From assembly GCA_900545005.1 (NCBI GenBank), contig UQXO01000007.1, forward strand, positions 1-64,000: a stretch of 64,000 nucleotides of DNA. The letters run 5' to 3'. The notes under the pieces are model-generated. The model did no database searches, was not told the origin of the DNA, and worked only from the letters and a program-made list of their open reading frames with translations. Below are positions 31,818-41,800 of the stretch, one piece after another; the stretch's first letter is position 1; each line of letters begins with the position of its first letter. The position numbers and the translations under genes were made by a program. The DNA comes from an uncultured Mycoplasmatota bacterium (GTDB lineage: Bacteria > Bacillota_I > Bacilli_A > RF39 > UBA660).

Positions 31818-32270
31818 ATGGAAATAAGTGTAATTATAAGTATTATTTTAGTTATTATTGATCAATTGATTAAGTTTTTAATTGCTAAGAATGTTATGTT
31901 TATAGAAGTAATTCCCCATATTTTTAATATTCATAGAGTCTATAATTATGGGGTAGCCTTTAGTTTTTTAGAAAATAAACTATATTTAGTCCTTGGTATT
32001 AGTATGGTTTTAATCTTTTTTCTTTTTAATATGCATAAAGATTTACCTAAGACTAAAAAATATGATATATTATTTGGAGTTATCTATGGAGGTATTTTTG
32101 GTAATTTAATAGATAGAGTTATTCATGGTTATGTTATTGATTACTTAGAAGTGTTTATTTTTAAGTATAGTTTTCCCATCTTTAATTTAGCTGATATATG
32201 TATAACTTTAGGAATTTTAATATTACTTGTAAGTATGATGGGGGATAGAAATGATAGTAGAAGTAAATGA
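31818..32270 (+). CDS. lspA: Lipoprotein signal peptidase II
   Basis: 150 aa from the ATG at 31818. Four transmembrane helices. Family motifs are N-Y-G-V-A-F-S-F-L near residue 55, G-N-L-I-D-R-V near 105 and F-N-L-A-D-I near 130; the Asp residues in the last two form the catalytic pair. It removes signal peptides from prolipoproteins after lipid addition. Its 3' end overlaps the rluD start by 20 bases. Confidence 0.95.
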   Translation: MEISVIISIILVIIDQLIKFLIAKNVMFIEVIPHIFNIHRVYNYGVAFSFLENKLYLVLGISMVLIFFLFNMHKDLPKTKKYDILFGVIYGGIFGNLIDRVIHGYVIDYLEVFIFKYSFPIFNLADICITLGILILLVSMMGDRNDSRSK

Positions 32271-33141
32271 TATAAGAATAGATAAATATGTAACAGAACA
32301 TACTAATTATTCCAGAAATTTGGTTTTAAATCTTCTTAAGAGTGGGAATATTTTAGTTAATGATAAAATTGTTAAACCTAGTTATAAAGTACATTCTAAA
32401 GATATAATAACTATTAAGGATGTAAAGAGACCTACGGATGAGATTATTCCTTGGGATTATCCTTTAGATATTGTTTATGAAGATGATGATATTATTATAG
32501 TTAATAAACCTTCGGGAATGGTTGTGCATCCTGGAGCTGGGAATAAAGATCATACTCTTGTTAATGCCCTAAAGTATCATACAGATAAACTTTCTGATAT
32601 TAATGGGATTGAAAGACTAGGGATAGTTCATCGGATTGATAAAGATACTTCGGGACTTATTATTGTGGCTAAGACTAATAAAGCTCATGAAATCTTAGGC
32701 GAGTATTTTAAGAATCATAGTATTAAAAGAGAATATATTGCTCTTTTATGTGGGGTTTTACCTCATGATACGGCTACAATTGATGCTCCCATTGGAAGAG
32801 ATGAGAAAAATAGACTTAGAATGACAGTTACTCCTAATAATAGTAAAAGGGCCATTACTCATTTACAAGTATTAAAAAGATATAAAGACTATACCCTAGT
32901 AAAAGCTAGATTAGAAACAGGAAGAACTCATCAGATTAGGGTTCATACTAAGTATATTGGGTATCCGGTTTATAATGATCCTGTATATGCTTCTAAGAGT
33001 GAGGGTGATTTTGGCCAGTTTTTACATTCTTATAGTATGGAATTTATTCATCCCCTTACGAAAAAAAAGATGTATTTTAAAAGAGAAGTTCCTAAATACT
33101 TTAAAGATTTTTTAGATAAGTTAGAAAAGGAAGAATTATAA
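32251..33141 (+). CDS. rluD: Pseudouridine synthase, RluA/RluD family
   Basis: 296 aa. N-terminal S4-like domain (R-I-D-K-Y-V near residue 9, Y-K-V-H near 45). Catalytic motif H-R-I-D-K-D-T-S-G-L near 125 carries the catalytic Asp, and G-R-T-H-Q-I-R-V-H near 225. lspA-rluD order matches Bacillus lspA-ylyB. The specific rRNA target (23S 1911/1915/1917) is assumed from the family. Confidence 0.92.
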   Translation: MIVEVNDIRIDKYVTEHTNYSRNLVLNLLKSGNILVNDKIVKPSYKVHSKDIITIKDVKRPTDEIIPWDYPLDIVYEDDDIIIVNKPSGMVVHPGAGNKDHTLVNALKYHTDKLSDINGIERLGIVHRIDKDTSGLIIVAKTNKAHEILGEYFKNHSIKREYIALLCGVLPHDTATIDAPIGRDEKNRLRMTVTPNNSKRAITHLQVLKRYKDYTLVKARLETGRTHQIRVHTKYIGYPVYNDPVYASKSEGDFGQFLHSYSMEFIHPLTKKKMYFKREVPKYFKDFLDKLEKEEL

Positions 33142-33459
33142 CTTAAAGATGAGGATATTAAGAAAATAAAAGTTAAAAAGAAGATAAGGAATACTAAGAA
33201 GAAAGTGTTTTAAAGATATTTTTTTAAGTTCTAAAGACATACAAATACTATTGATAAGGGTAAGAAAAGTAAATATTAAAGATAAGTAATAATCACTAAA
33301 ATAGTAGTAAAATAAAAGAATACTAATTAAGAGAATAGAATTACTTAGAATAAAATAAGCCGTATCATTGGTAAATAAATTATAATAAAGAATACTAATT
33401 AATGAAAAATTAAGAAGAGCAAAAGAAATTATAAAAAAAGAAATAGTAATAGTGGTCAT
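33136..33459 (-). CDS. Unrecognised small hydrophobic membrane protein
   Basis: 107 aa, with an AAGGAGATTTT site before the ATG on the minus strand, one of the clearest ribosome sites nearby. Four hydrophobic segments, almost no polar loops. It overlaps the rluD 3' end by 6 bases, tail to tail. No family recognised. Confidence 0.7.
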   Translation of the reverse strand: MTTITISFFIISFALLNFSLISILYYNLFTNDTAYFILSNSILLISILLFYYYFSDYYLSLIFTFLTLINSICMSLELKKISLKHFLLSIPYLLFNFYFLNILIFKL

Positions 33460-33514
33460 AAAATCTCCTTTACTAATTCTATGAAGTATAATAAAATAAT
33501 AGAAGGTGGTTACA

Positions 33515-34639
33515 TTGAGTACAATTAGTATGGATAAAAAAGATGAAATTGTTATGAGATTAGTACATTTTTTAGTTACTAAAGAAAATTATACTCCTAT
33601 AGTTGTTAATGGGGTAAAGAATGAAGTATGGTTAGAAAATGTCGAAGGACCATATAAAATCATTAGAATTAATTCTAATTATATTCATAATAAAGAACAA
33701 TATAATTTTGATATTTATAAGACTAGTAATGTGGCTAAACAGATAAAGAAGAAGACTTTGTCTTGGAAGGTTAATGTCTTAAATATTTTTTTAGATTTAA
33801 ATGATAGTGTTAAATTAAATAGTTTTAGTAATATTGATAATATTAGAGTAAGTGATACAAAGGACTTAGTCCATAATAATATTGTTGTCGATGCGTTTCC
33901 TAATATTGAAAAAGATATAATTAATACGGAAGATGAGGTTGACTTAATAGTTAATGTTACTAATGATATAAATAGTAAGACGGCTAAAGAAAATAAAAAG
34001 TATGAAGAAGTATTTAGACCTAAAAAAATTATTATTACTTATGCTTTGATTGCTATTTGTACACTGATTTATATTTTACAAATTATCTTTCCTGCAATTA
34101 ATACTTTATTTGCCGTTAATGGAACCTTAGTAAGACAAGGACAAGTATATCGTTTAGTAACGGGAATCTTCTTACATGGTTCGATTTGGCACTTATTATG
34201 TAATATGTATTCATTATATGTTATTGGGTGTGCAACGGAGAATTATTTTGGGAAAAGAAAGTTTATTCTTATCTACTTAGCTAGTGGCATTATTGGTTCT
34301 ATGTTTTCTTGTATCTTTAATACCGGTTGGTCGCTAGGAGCTAGTGGGGCCATCTTTGGCCTTATGGGAGCGTTATGTTATTTTGGTTATTATTATCGTC
34401 TTTATATGGGTAAAGCCCTATATAATGATATAATTCCGGTTATTATCCTAAATCTAGGACTTAGTTTAGTTCTTTCTAATATTGATTTTTATGCTCATAT
34501 AGGAGGGCTAATTGGGGGAGTCTTTATAACTATGGGTCTTGGTATTAAGAATAAAACGGATAGACAAAGTAGTATTAATGGTTGGATTACTTTTAGTATC
34601 TTAGTATTATTTCTAATATATATGTTGTTTTTTAGATAG
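33515..34639 (+). CDS. Rhomboid-family intramembrane serine protease with N-terminal extension
   Basis: 374 aa from a TTG start (33515) placed 8 bases after AGAAGG; a GTG at 33506 lies too close to that site. Residues 1-165 are a soluble alpha/beta extension. The rhomboid core has H-G-S-I-W-H-L-L-C-N-M near 225, the nucleophile in G-A-S-G-A-I-F-G (Ser277), and the catalytic His in Y-A-H-I-G-G (His328). The extension-plus-rhomboid layout is like YqgP/GluP of Bacillus. It cleaves single-pass membrane substrates. Confidence 0.92.
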   Translation: MSTISMDKKDEIVMRLVHFLVTKENYTPIVVNGVKNEVWLENVEGPYKIIRINSNYIHNKEQYNFDIYKTSNVAKQIKKKTLSWKVNVLNIFLDLNDSVKLNSFSNIDNIRVSDTKDLVHNNIVVDAFPNIEKDIINTEDEVDLIVNVTNDINSKTAKENKKYEEVFRPKKIIITYALIAICTLIYILQIIFPAINTLFAVNGTLVRQGQVYRLVTGIFLHGSIWHLLCNMYSLYVIGCATENYFGKRKFILIYLASGIIGSMFSCIFNTGWSLGASGAIFGLMGALCYFGYYYRLYMGKALYNDIIPVIILNLGLSLVLSNIDFYAHIGGLIGGVFITMGLGIKNKTDRQSSINGWITFSILVLFLIYMLFFR

Positions 34640-34664
34640 CTATATTTCATAATATAGTTTTTTT
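34640..34664 (+). terminator. Intrinsic terminator after the rhomboid gene
   Basis: Stem CTATATT / AATATAG with loop TCAT and a T tract, one base after the stop. Confidence 0.75.
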
Positions 34665-34733
34665 CTTTTTCTAAGATATATTCTAGTAAGTTTTAATTAA
34701 TTTTGATATGATAATAAAGAAGAAGTGATTGTG

Positions 34734-37076
34734 ATGGAAAGATATAATCCCGATTATAAAATGGGACTTAATGAAGAACAAATTAAGGAAAGAATTCTAA
34801 ATAACTTAGTAAATTTTAATGATGTTCCCCCGACGAAGACTATAAAACAGATTATCATTAGTAATTTTTGTACTTATTTTAATTTTCTTAATCTTTTATT
34901 AGGAGGAATGATTCTCGGAGCTGGTATTTATGGTCATCAAATAATAGATGGTCTTAAGAATTGTTTATTTATGGGAGTTATTTTAGCCAATAGTGTTATA
35001 AGTACCATTCAAGAAGTAATTTCTAAGAAGATTATTGATAAATTGTCAGTTTTATCAGAATCGAAAGTTTTAAGTATTAGAGAGGGAAAAGAAGTATTAC
35101 TTAAAGTTGATGAGATACTTTTAGATGATTGTCTTTTATATAAGATGGGTAATCAAGTAGTCGTTGATAGCATAATTCTTAATGGAACAGTAGAAGTTAA
35201 TGAATCTTTTATTACGGGAGAATCGAAAAGTATTGTTAAAAAGACTGGTGATATGTTATTATCAGGAAGTTTTATTAGTAGTGGGGCTTGTTATGCGAAA
35301 GTAGAGCATATTGGTTCGGATAATTATATTGCTAAGATAAGTAAAGAAGCTAAGTATGAGAAAAAGGCTGATTCTGTGATTATGAATTCTTTTGAAGGAT
35401 TATTAAAAGTCTTATCGATAGTTATTATTCCAGTTGGAATTTTACTTCTTTATAATCAATTAGAAGTTACTAACTATGATATTACGGCTTCCATATTTAA
35501 TACCGTCGGAGCTTTAATAGGAATGATTCCGGAAGGACTTCTTTTACTTACTAGTTCCGTTATGGCCGTAAGTGTAGCTCGTCTAGCCAAATATAATGTC
35601 TTAGTACAACAATTATATTGTATTGAAACATTAGCACGAGTAGATGTTATTTGTCTTGATAAGACGGGTACTATTACTTCGGGAGAAATGGATATTCATA
35701 AGATAGTAACTATTAAAGAAGATAAGAATTCTATAGATGAGGTATTAAGTAATTTTTGTTATGCTTTTAAGAGTATTAATGATACTATGAATTCTCTTAG
35801 AAGTAAGTATCCTCATAAAGGTTCTTGGGAAGTAGAAAGTGTTACGGAGTTTTCTTCTAGTAGAAAGTATAGTGCTGTTAAGTTTAAAGATAGGGGTTTA
35901 TTCTATTTAGGAGCACCTGAATTTGTTTTGAAGAGTAAGACTAAAGAGTATAGTCATATTCTTGATGAGTATAGTGATTATAGAGTATTAGTGCTGGCTA
36001 GAAGAATAGATACTCCTAATGACTTAGAAGTCTTAGGATTTATAATTTTAGCTGATACCATTAGAAAAGAAGCTCCTGATACGTTAAAATATTTTAAAGA
36101 CCAGGGTGTTAATGTTAAGATTATTAGTGGAGATAACTTTAAGACTGTTACTTCTATTGCTAGAAGAGCAGGACTTGTAGATGCTAATGGCGTCGATGCT
36201 AGAACCTTAAATATAGATAATATTGATGAAGCCGTTAAGAAATATGATGTCTTTGGACGAGTTACTCCTGAGCAGAAAAAGATGATTATTATAGCGTTAC
36301 AAAGACAAGGACATACGGTGGCGATGACCGGAGATGGTGTTAATGATGTTTTAGCGTTAAAATGTGCTGATTGCGGTGTAGCCATGGCTAGTGGTACTGA
36401 TGCGGCTAAAAATGTTAGTCAATTAGTTTTATTAGATTCTAATTTTGCCTCGTTACCAGAAGTAGTAGGAGAAGGAAGACGAACTATTAATAATGTGGAA
36501 AGATCAGCATCTTTACTACTTATTAAGACTATTTTTACTTCTATTTTAGTTTGTGTTTGTATTTTAACTAAAGTTGAATATTTCTATTTACCTATTCAGT
36601 TAAGTTTAATTACTACCTGTACCATTAGTGTTCCCTCTTTCTTCTTAGCCTTAGAACCTAATCATAATTTAGTTAAGGGTAATTTAATGTTAAAGGTAGT
36701 TAGTAAGAGTATTCCTCCGGCTTTAACCGTAGTATTTAATGTAATTATGATTACTTTATTTAGTAAAGCTTTTAATATAGATAGTAATTTAACTAGCACT
36801 TTAATAGTTATAATGACAGGAACAACCGGGTTTATCAATTTATCAAGAATCTCTAGACCATTTAATGTCTATAGAACTATACTTTATACCATATTATTAG
36901 GACTCTATATATATATTATTTTCTTTCATAGTTCATTCTTTTATTTAAGTCAAATTAATTTTAATACTATTCTTTTATATATTGTTTTCTATATATGTAG
37001 TATATGGGTCTTTGATAAATTAAATCTAATAATTAATTACATTCTAAAGACTTTTGATAAATCTTATGAAGGATAA
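34734..37076 (+). CDS. P-type cation ATPase (CtpE-like, possibly Ca2+)
   Basis: 780 aa from the ATG at 34734. Actuator loop E-S-F-I-T-G-E-S near residue 160, M4 motif M-I-P-E-G-L-L-L-L near 265, phosphorylated Asp309 in D-K-T-G-T-I-T, T-G-D-G-V-N-D-V near 540, and about eight membrane helices. The P-E-G-L form of M4 and the short N-terminus without metal-binding domains separate it from Cu/Zn pumps. The closest described group I can name is the CtpE calcium transporter type. Ion specificity is not proven by sequence. Confidence 0.85.
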   Translation: MERYNPDYKMGLNEEQIKERILNNLVNFNDVPPTKTIKQIIISNFCTYFNFLNLLLGGMILGAGIYGHQIIDGLKNCLFMGVILANSVISTIQEVISKKIIDKLSVLSESKVLSIREGKEVLLKVDEILLDDCLLYKMGNQVVVDSIILNGTVEVNESFITGESKSIVKKTGDMLLSGSFISSGACYAKVEHIGSDNYIAKISKEAKYEKKADSVIMNSFEGLLKVLSIVIIPVGILLLYNQLEVTNYDITASIFNTVGALIGMIPEGLLLLTSSVMAVSVARLAKYNVLVQQLYCIETLARVDVICLDKTGTITSGEMDIHKIVTIKEDKNSIDEVLSNFCYAFKSINDTMNSLRSKYPHKGSWEVESVTEFSSSRKYSAVKFKDRGLFYLGAPEFVLKSKTKEYSHILDEYSDYRVLVLARRIDTPNDLEVLGFIILADTIRKEAPDTLKYFKDQGVNVKIISGDNFKTVTSIARRAGLVDANGVDARTLNIDNIDEAVKKYDVFGRVTPEQKKMIIIALQRQGHTVAMTGDGVNDVLALKCADCGVAMASGTDAAKNVSQLVLLDSNFASLPEVVGEGRRTINNVERSASLLLIKTIFTSILVCVCILTKVEYFYLPIQLSLITTCTISVPSFFLALEPNHNLVKGNLMLKVVSKSIPPALTVVFNVIMITLFSKAFNIDSNLTSTLIVIMTGTTGFINLSRISRPFNVYRTILYTILLGLYIYIIFFHSSFFYLSQINFNTILLYIVFYICSIWVFDKLNLIINYILKTFDKSYEG

Positions 37077-37137
37077 ATTTAGTCTTTAAATAATTATTAT
37101 TTTATGATATATTTAAATAGTATAGAAGGGTATAAAA

Positions 37138-38661
37138 ATGAATAGTAATATTAAAAAGAATAGGCTAATCTTAGCGATAATAACAATTACTTTAGTGGGG
37201 TTAATTGGGGTTGGTATGTCTTATGCGTATTGGCGGTTTACCGCTATTCAGGATAAGACTAACGTAGGAGCTAGTAAATGTTTTTCTATTGAGCTTGCTA
37301 ATCAAGCTAATGAAATTAATTTAACAAATGCTTATCCTATTACGGATGCCGAAGGTCGTAAGCTTACTCCTTATACTTTTACTTTAAAGAATACTTGCAG
37401 TATGGCTGCTAAGTATAATTTAAATATGGAGATGCTTAGTGGTACGACTTTAAATAGTAATTATTTAGCAGTATTAGTAAATAATAAAGATATTAGATTA
37501 TTAAGTAGTTATGATGCTGCTACAACCGTAATAGATGGTAGTACGGAATCTAGAACGCTTGATACAGATACTTTGGCTGGTAATAGTAGTAAAGACTATA
37601 GTATTTCTCTTTGGATTGATGAAGATGTAACTTTAGAAGATGATATTCTAAATAAAGTATTTAAATCTAAAATAGTAGTAGATGCAGTTGCAACGGAAAC
37701 TGCTATGGAAAAGATTATAGCCTCTGTTGATACCACTGGAAAATGTCCAACTATCAATAGTGATGGTACCGTAAATGTTACTGAGAAAGAGGATACTAAT
37801 GGTTATTTATGTAAGGCCAAAGATGCTTATGGTGATTCGTATTACTATCGTGGTAATGTAACAAATAACTATGTGAAGTTTGCTGATAAATATTGGCGAA
37901 TTGTTCGTATTAATGGTGATGGTACGGTCCGCGTTATTTATGATGGAACGAGTGCTCATGCGAATGGTGAGTCAAGTAGTGATCGTCAAATAGGTACGAG
38001 TGCCTTTAATAGTAGTTCTAATGACAACGCCTATGTTGGCTATATGTATGGAGCGACTGGTGCTTCAACATATGCCGCTGCTCATGCCAATACGAATGAT
38101 TCCACAATTAAGGCTTACATAGATAATTGGTATAAAACTAATATTTTAGGAACTGCCAATGAACAATATTTAGCTGATAATGTTTTTTGTAATGATCGTT
38201 CAATGAGTAATGATAATAAAGGAACTGGTGCTGGCATGAGTGAGACAAATTATCGTTGGTATTGGGATCCATGGAAAAGTGGTAATCATAATGATAATAT
38301 GAAATTAGTATGCCCACAGCAAAATGATGCCTTTACAGTAAGTGATACTACTAATGGCAATGGAGCTTTAACGTATCCCATCGGCCTTTTAAGTACGGAT
38401 GAAATCGTACTAGCCGGTGGATGGTCGTCTACTGTCAATAGTGGTTACTACCTATCCTCAGGGCAATATTGGTGGGCTTCCTCGCCGTACCTCTTCTTTA
38501 GTGACGCTTTCGTGCGTGGCGTGGATTCGGGTGGCGGTGCATACGGCAGCGACGGCGTTGACGACTCTGTCGGCGGGGTTCGGCCAGTTTTCAATCTGAA
38601 GGCTGAAGTGCTGGCGCAAGGCACAGGGACAGCATCTGACCCATATCGCATTTCTTCGTAG
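37138..38661 (+). CDS. SipW-type signal peptide surface protein with strongly GC-rich variable C-terminus
   Basis: 507 aa. Signal/anchor residues about 8-30 end V-G-M-S-Y-A-Y-W-R-F, the SipW-dependent pattern. Residues about 40-190 are the TasA-like domain (C-F-S-I-E-L-A-N-Q, L-K-N-T-C). Y-W-R-I-V-R-I-N-G-D-G-T-V lies near residue 257. From about nt 38420 composition changes sharply: adenine becomes rare and codons such as CGG, GCG, CTG and GGC appear, unlike the AT-rich first 1.25 kb. The protein then reads W-A-S-S-P, a variable stretch, G-G-V-R-P-V-F-N-L, and ends D-P-Y-R-I-S-S. It is very similar to the 1465 protein up to the variable block. Probably a surface adhesin with a C-type-lectin-like tip (inference). 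Confidence 0.78.
   Translation: MNSNIKKNRLILAIITITLVGLIGVGMSYAYWRFTAIQDKTNVGASKCFSIELANQANEINLTNAYPITDAEGRKLTPYTFTLKNTCSMAAKYNLNMEMLSGTTLNSNYLAVLVNNKDIRLLSSYDAATTVIDGSTESRTLDTDTLAGNSSKDYSISLWIDEDVTLEDDILNKVFKSKIVVDAVATETAMEKIIASVDTTGKCPTINSDGTVNVTEKEDTNGYLCKAKDAYGDSYYYRGNVTNNYVKFADKYWRIVRINGDGTVRVIYDGTSAHANGESSSDRQIGTSAFNSSSNDNAYVGYMYGATGASTYAAAHANTNDSTIKAYIDNWYKTNILGTANEQYLADNVFCNDRSMSNDNKGTGAGMSETNYRWYWDPWKSGNHNDNMKLVCPQQNDAFTVSDTTNGNGALTYPIGLLSTDEIVLAGGWSSTVNSGYYLSSGQYWWASSPYLFFSDAFVRGVDSGGGAYGSDGVDDSVGGVRPVFNLKAEVLAQGTGTASDPYRISS
38420..38597 (+). other. Candidate DGR-like variable region in the 37138 gene
   Basis: After the shared anchor GCTTCCTCGCC the codons are nearly all NNC or NNT. 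Of the 20 codons following TTCGTG, 17 end in C or T, and no AAC/AAT codon remains in that run. First and second codon positions are free and G-rich. The block leads into GTTCGGCCAG (V-R-P-V), a GC-rich segment in the place of a DGR initiation (IMH) site. This fits adenine-targeted mutagenesis of AAY codons. No reverse transcriptase or template is in the window. Confidence 0.55.
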
Positions 38662-38668
38662 AAGAAAT
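38650..38668. repeat. 8-bp hairpin spanning the stop codon of the 37138 gene
   Basis: Arms ATTTCTTC (38650-38657) and GAAGAAAT (38661-38668) with a GTA loop, directly after the GC-rich block. DGR targets often carry a short hairpin/cruciform just downstream of the variable region, though this could be fortuitous. Confidence 0.6.
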
Positions 38669-38689
38669 TAAAGTAATTGAAGTGGATGT

Positions 38690-38870
38690 TTTGTCCAAAG
38701 TGGTAGAGGGTGTGCTAATGAATGGTACGTGATAAACCCTCAAAATTCAAGTAACCCGGGAGCGAAAGAAAAGTACGTGTGCAAGCCCCAAGGATGGGAA
38801 GCTAAGGGATCCAAAACGAACAATAATGCGAGGGGTTTTGCTTAAACTATAAAAGCTTAAGCAAAACCCG
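38690..38870 (+). other. GC-rich structured intergenic region before nifJ
   Basis: Most of the 237-bp gap 38662-38898. It is more GC-rich than its surroundings and contains a GAGGGT/ACCCTC inverted pair (about 38706-38741), two GTACGTG copies, and a GGAT/ATCC pair. It ends with a perfect 13-bp stem (38833-38845 with 38857-38869) without a T tract. No open reading frame of note. I compared it by eye with TPP, T-box, group I and SRP RNA landmarks and saw no match. It may be a structured RNA, a leader of nifJ, or flanking DNA that came with the GC-rich block. Confidence 0.5.
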
Positions 38871-38898
38871 ATTTAAATTATAGAAATGAGGTAAGAAA

Positions 38899-41800
38899 AT
38901 GAGAAAAATAGTAGATGGTAATACTGCTTGTAGTAATATTGCTAATTTATTTACAGAAATAGCATCTATTTATCCTATTACACCATCTAGTCCGATGGCT
39001 AGTAATATCGATAATTTAAAATTAAGAAAGAAGAATTTATTTAACGAATCAGTTGAAGTAGTCGAAATGCAAAGTGAAGCAGGGGCTTCCGGCGCTATGC
39101 ATGGAGCTTTAATAAGTGGTTCTCTAGCAACGACTTTTACGGCATCACAAGGACTTCTATTAATGATTCCTAATATGTATAAAATTGCCGGTGAAGGCTT
39201 ACCCGGCGTAATTCATGTTGCGGCTCGTACAGTGGCAACTCATGCCTTATCAATCTTTGGCGATCACAGTGATATTTATGCCACTCGTGGAACTGGTTTT
39301 GCAATACTCGCATCAACTAATGTCTTTGATGCTCAAAACTTAGCAGCCGTTGCTCATCTATCAACTATCGAAGGAAGTGTACCTTTCTTACATTTCTTTG
39401 ATGGTTTTAGAACTAGTCATGAACTAAATAGTATTGAAGAATTACCAGATGAAGAATTATTAAAACTAATTGATTTTGATAAAGTAAATGCTTTTAAAAA
39501 ACACGCTCTAAATGTTGGTTGCGGCTACCAAAGAGGTATGGCCGAAAACGAAGATATTTACTTCCAAAGTGTTGAAGCTCGTAATAATGATTACTTAAAG
39601 ATTCCAGATATCGTAAATAACTATATGGAAAAAATAAATGATATCATGCATACTGATTATCAACCATTTAACTATTATGGTTCCAAGACGGCAAAATATA
39701 TCATAGTGGCGATGGGAAGTGTTTGTGATACAGTAAAACTTACGCTTGATGAATTAAATAAAGAAAATAATGTTTATGGTCTAATTGAAGTTCATCTATA
39801 TCGTCCATTCAGTAAAGATTATTTAACTAAAGTTTTACCAAGTACCGTTGAAAAAATTGCTGTTTTAGATCGAACTAAAGAATCAGGTAGCATTGGGGAA
39901 CCATTATATCTAGATGTTGTAGCTGCTTTACATGATAAAAATATCCAAATCGTTGGCGGCCGTTACGGCTTATCTAGTAAAAATACCACTCCAAGTGATA
40001 TCGCTGGTGTTTATAAAATGCTAGCAACAGAGTTAAAAAATAACTTTACAATTGGTATTAATGATGATGTAACTAATTTAAGCTTAGCTAAAGTACCTAT
40101 GGATATTCAAGTAGCTGACAAAGAAATTATAATCTATGGCTATGGTTCTGATGGTATGGTTTCAACTTCTAAAGACATTATGCATTATCTAGGCGAAGAA
40201 AAAGATTTACACGTTCAAGGTTATTTCCAATATGATAGTAAAAAATCGGGTGGGGTAACTGTATCAAACTTAAGAATGTCAAGTAAACCAATAAATGCTC
40301 CATATTACGTATCCCATCCATCATTACTAGTTATTACCAAAGATGCTTATTTAAAAGACTTCGATATGTTTAGTAACTTAAAAGAAAATGGAATTTGCTT
40401 AATCAATACTAATAAAAAATCTCATGAATTAAACGAGATTCTACCTAATAAAGCTAAAGAACTTATTAAAGATAAAAATATCAAAGTATTACTAATAGAT
40501 GCTGATAAAATTGCGTTAGAAAATGGTATTAAAGGTAAGATTAGTAAGATAATGGAAATAGTTATCTTAAAACTAATGGGATTTAATGATGCCGAAGACT
40601 ATATTAAAGATTCTATTCGTAAGAAATTTGGCACTAAAGGTGATGATATCGTTAATGCTAATATTAATTCTCTAAGTAGTGCTGTTAAGAGTGTAATCCT
40701 TGTAAAAGGCGAATTTAAAGATAAAGAAGAAGTTAAGACTCCTGATGATATCTTTACTCTTATTAATAAAAGAGAAGGAGATAACTTAAAAGTCTCTGAT
40801 TTAATGCCTTATAAGAATGGTATATTTCCGACTGGCTTAGCTGCTAATGAAAAACGTAAAATAACTAATATGGTTCCTAAATGGAAGCCTGAAAACTGTA
40901 TTCAATGTGGAATGTGTGCTACCGTTTGTCCTCATGCTGTAATTAGACCAATTATTACTGAGGCTAAAGATACTGAAAAAGGTCTTAAAGTCTTAGGACA
41001 TACTGAGTATAATTATGAAATTGTCGTTAGTGAAGCTGATTGCACTAGTTGTGGTCTATGTATTAATGCTTGTCTTGGTAAGGCTGGTAAAAAAGCCTTA
41101 GAATTTGGTGAAGCTACTTACGAGACCCAAGAGTATGCCGATAAAATGTTTAAAGAATATCAAAATCCAGAACTATATGATCGATTTACTTTAAAAGGCG
41201 CTTCTCTAAGAAAACCATGTTTTGAATTTAGTGGCGCTTGTGCCGGTTGTGGAGAAACCCCTTACTTAAAGATGTTAAGTCAGTTATTTGGCGAAAAATT
41301 AGTTATTGCCAATGCCACTGGTTGTTCCTCAATCTATGGTGGTTCAGCCCCATCAACTCCATACTTAATTCCTTGGGCTAACTCTTTATTTGAAGATAAT
41401 GCAGAATTTGGCTATGGTATGTATTTAACTTATAAAAATACGAAAAAGCGAATTCACGATATTATTACAAAGTCCATAGATTGTGTTAATCCAGAAGTAA
41501 AAGAACTTTTAAATAAATGGTTAGAACAAGAAAATGACTATGATGCTACTAAGAAAATCGTAACTAAATTAGAGACTATGGAGATTCCTAAAGATTTAAA
41601 AGATATCCTAGAATATATGGTTGCCCGTAGTGTCTTTATCGTCGGTGGTGATGGTTGGGCTTATGATATCGGCTTTGGAGGAATAGACCATGTCTTATCT
41701 AGTGGCGAAAATGTTAATATTATCGTACTTGATACCGAGGTATATTCTAATACTGGTGGTCAAGCATCAAAATCAAGTCGTGTTGGGGCTGTGGCTGAAT

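Noticed and set aside
38417..38651. Open frames of 60 and 67 codons overlapping the end of the 37138 gene in other frames on both strands
   Set aside because: They exist only because the GC-rich block lacks stop codons; no ribosome site and they overlap a well-supported gene.
38662..38898. Template repeat of a DGR, group I/II intron, or TPP riboswitch before nifJ
   Set aside because: No segment resembles the variable block with extra adenines, no intron core or reverse transcriptase is present, and the TPP CTGAGA/CTGATC landmarks are missing.
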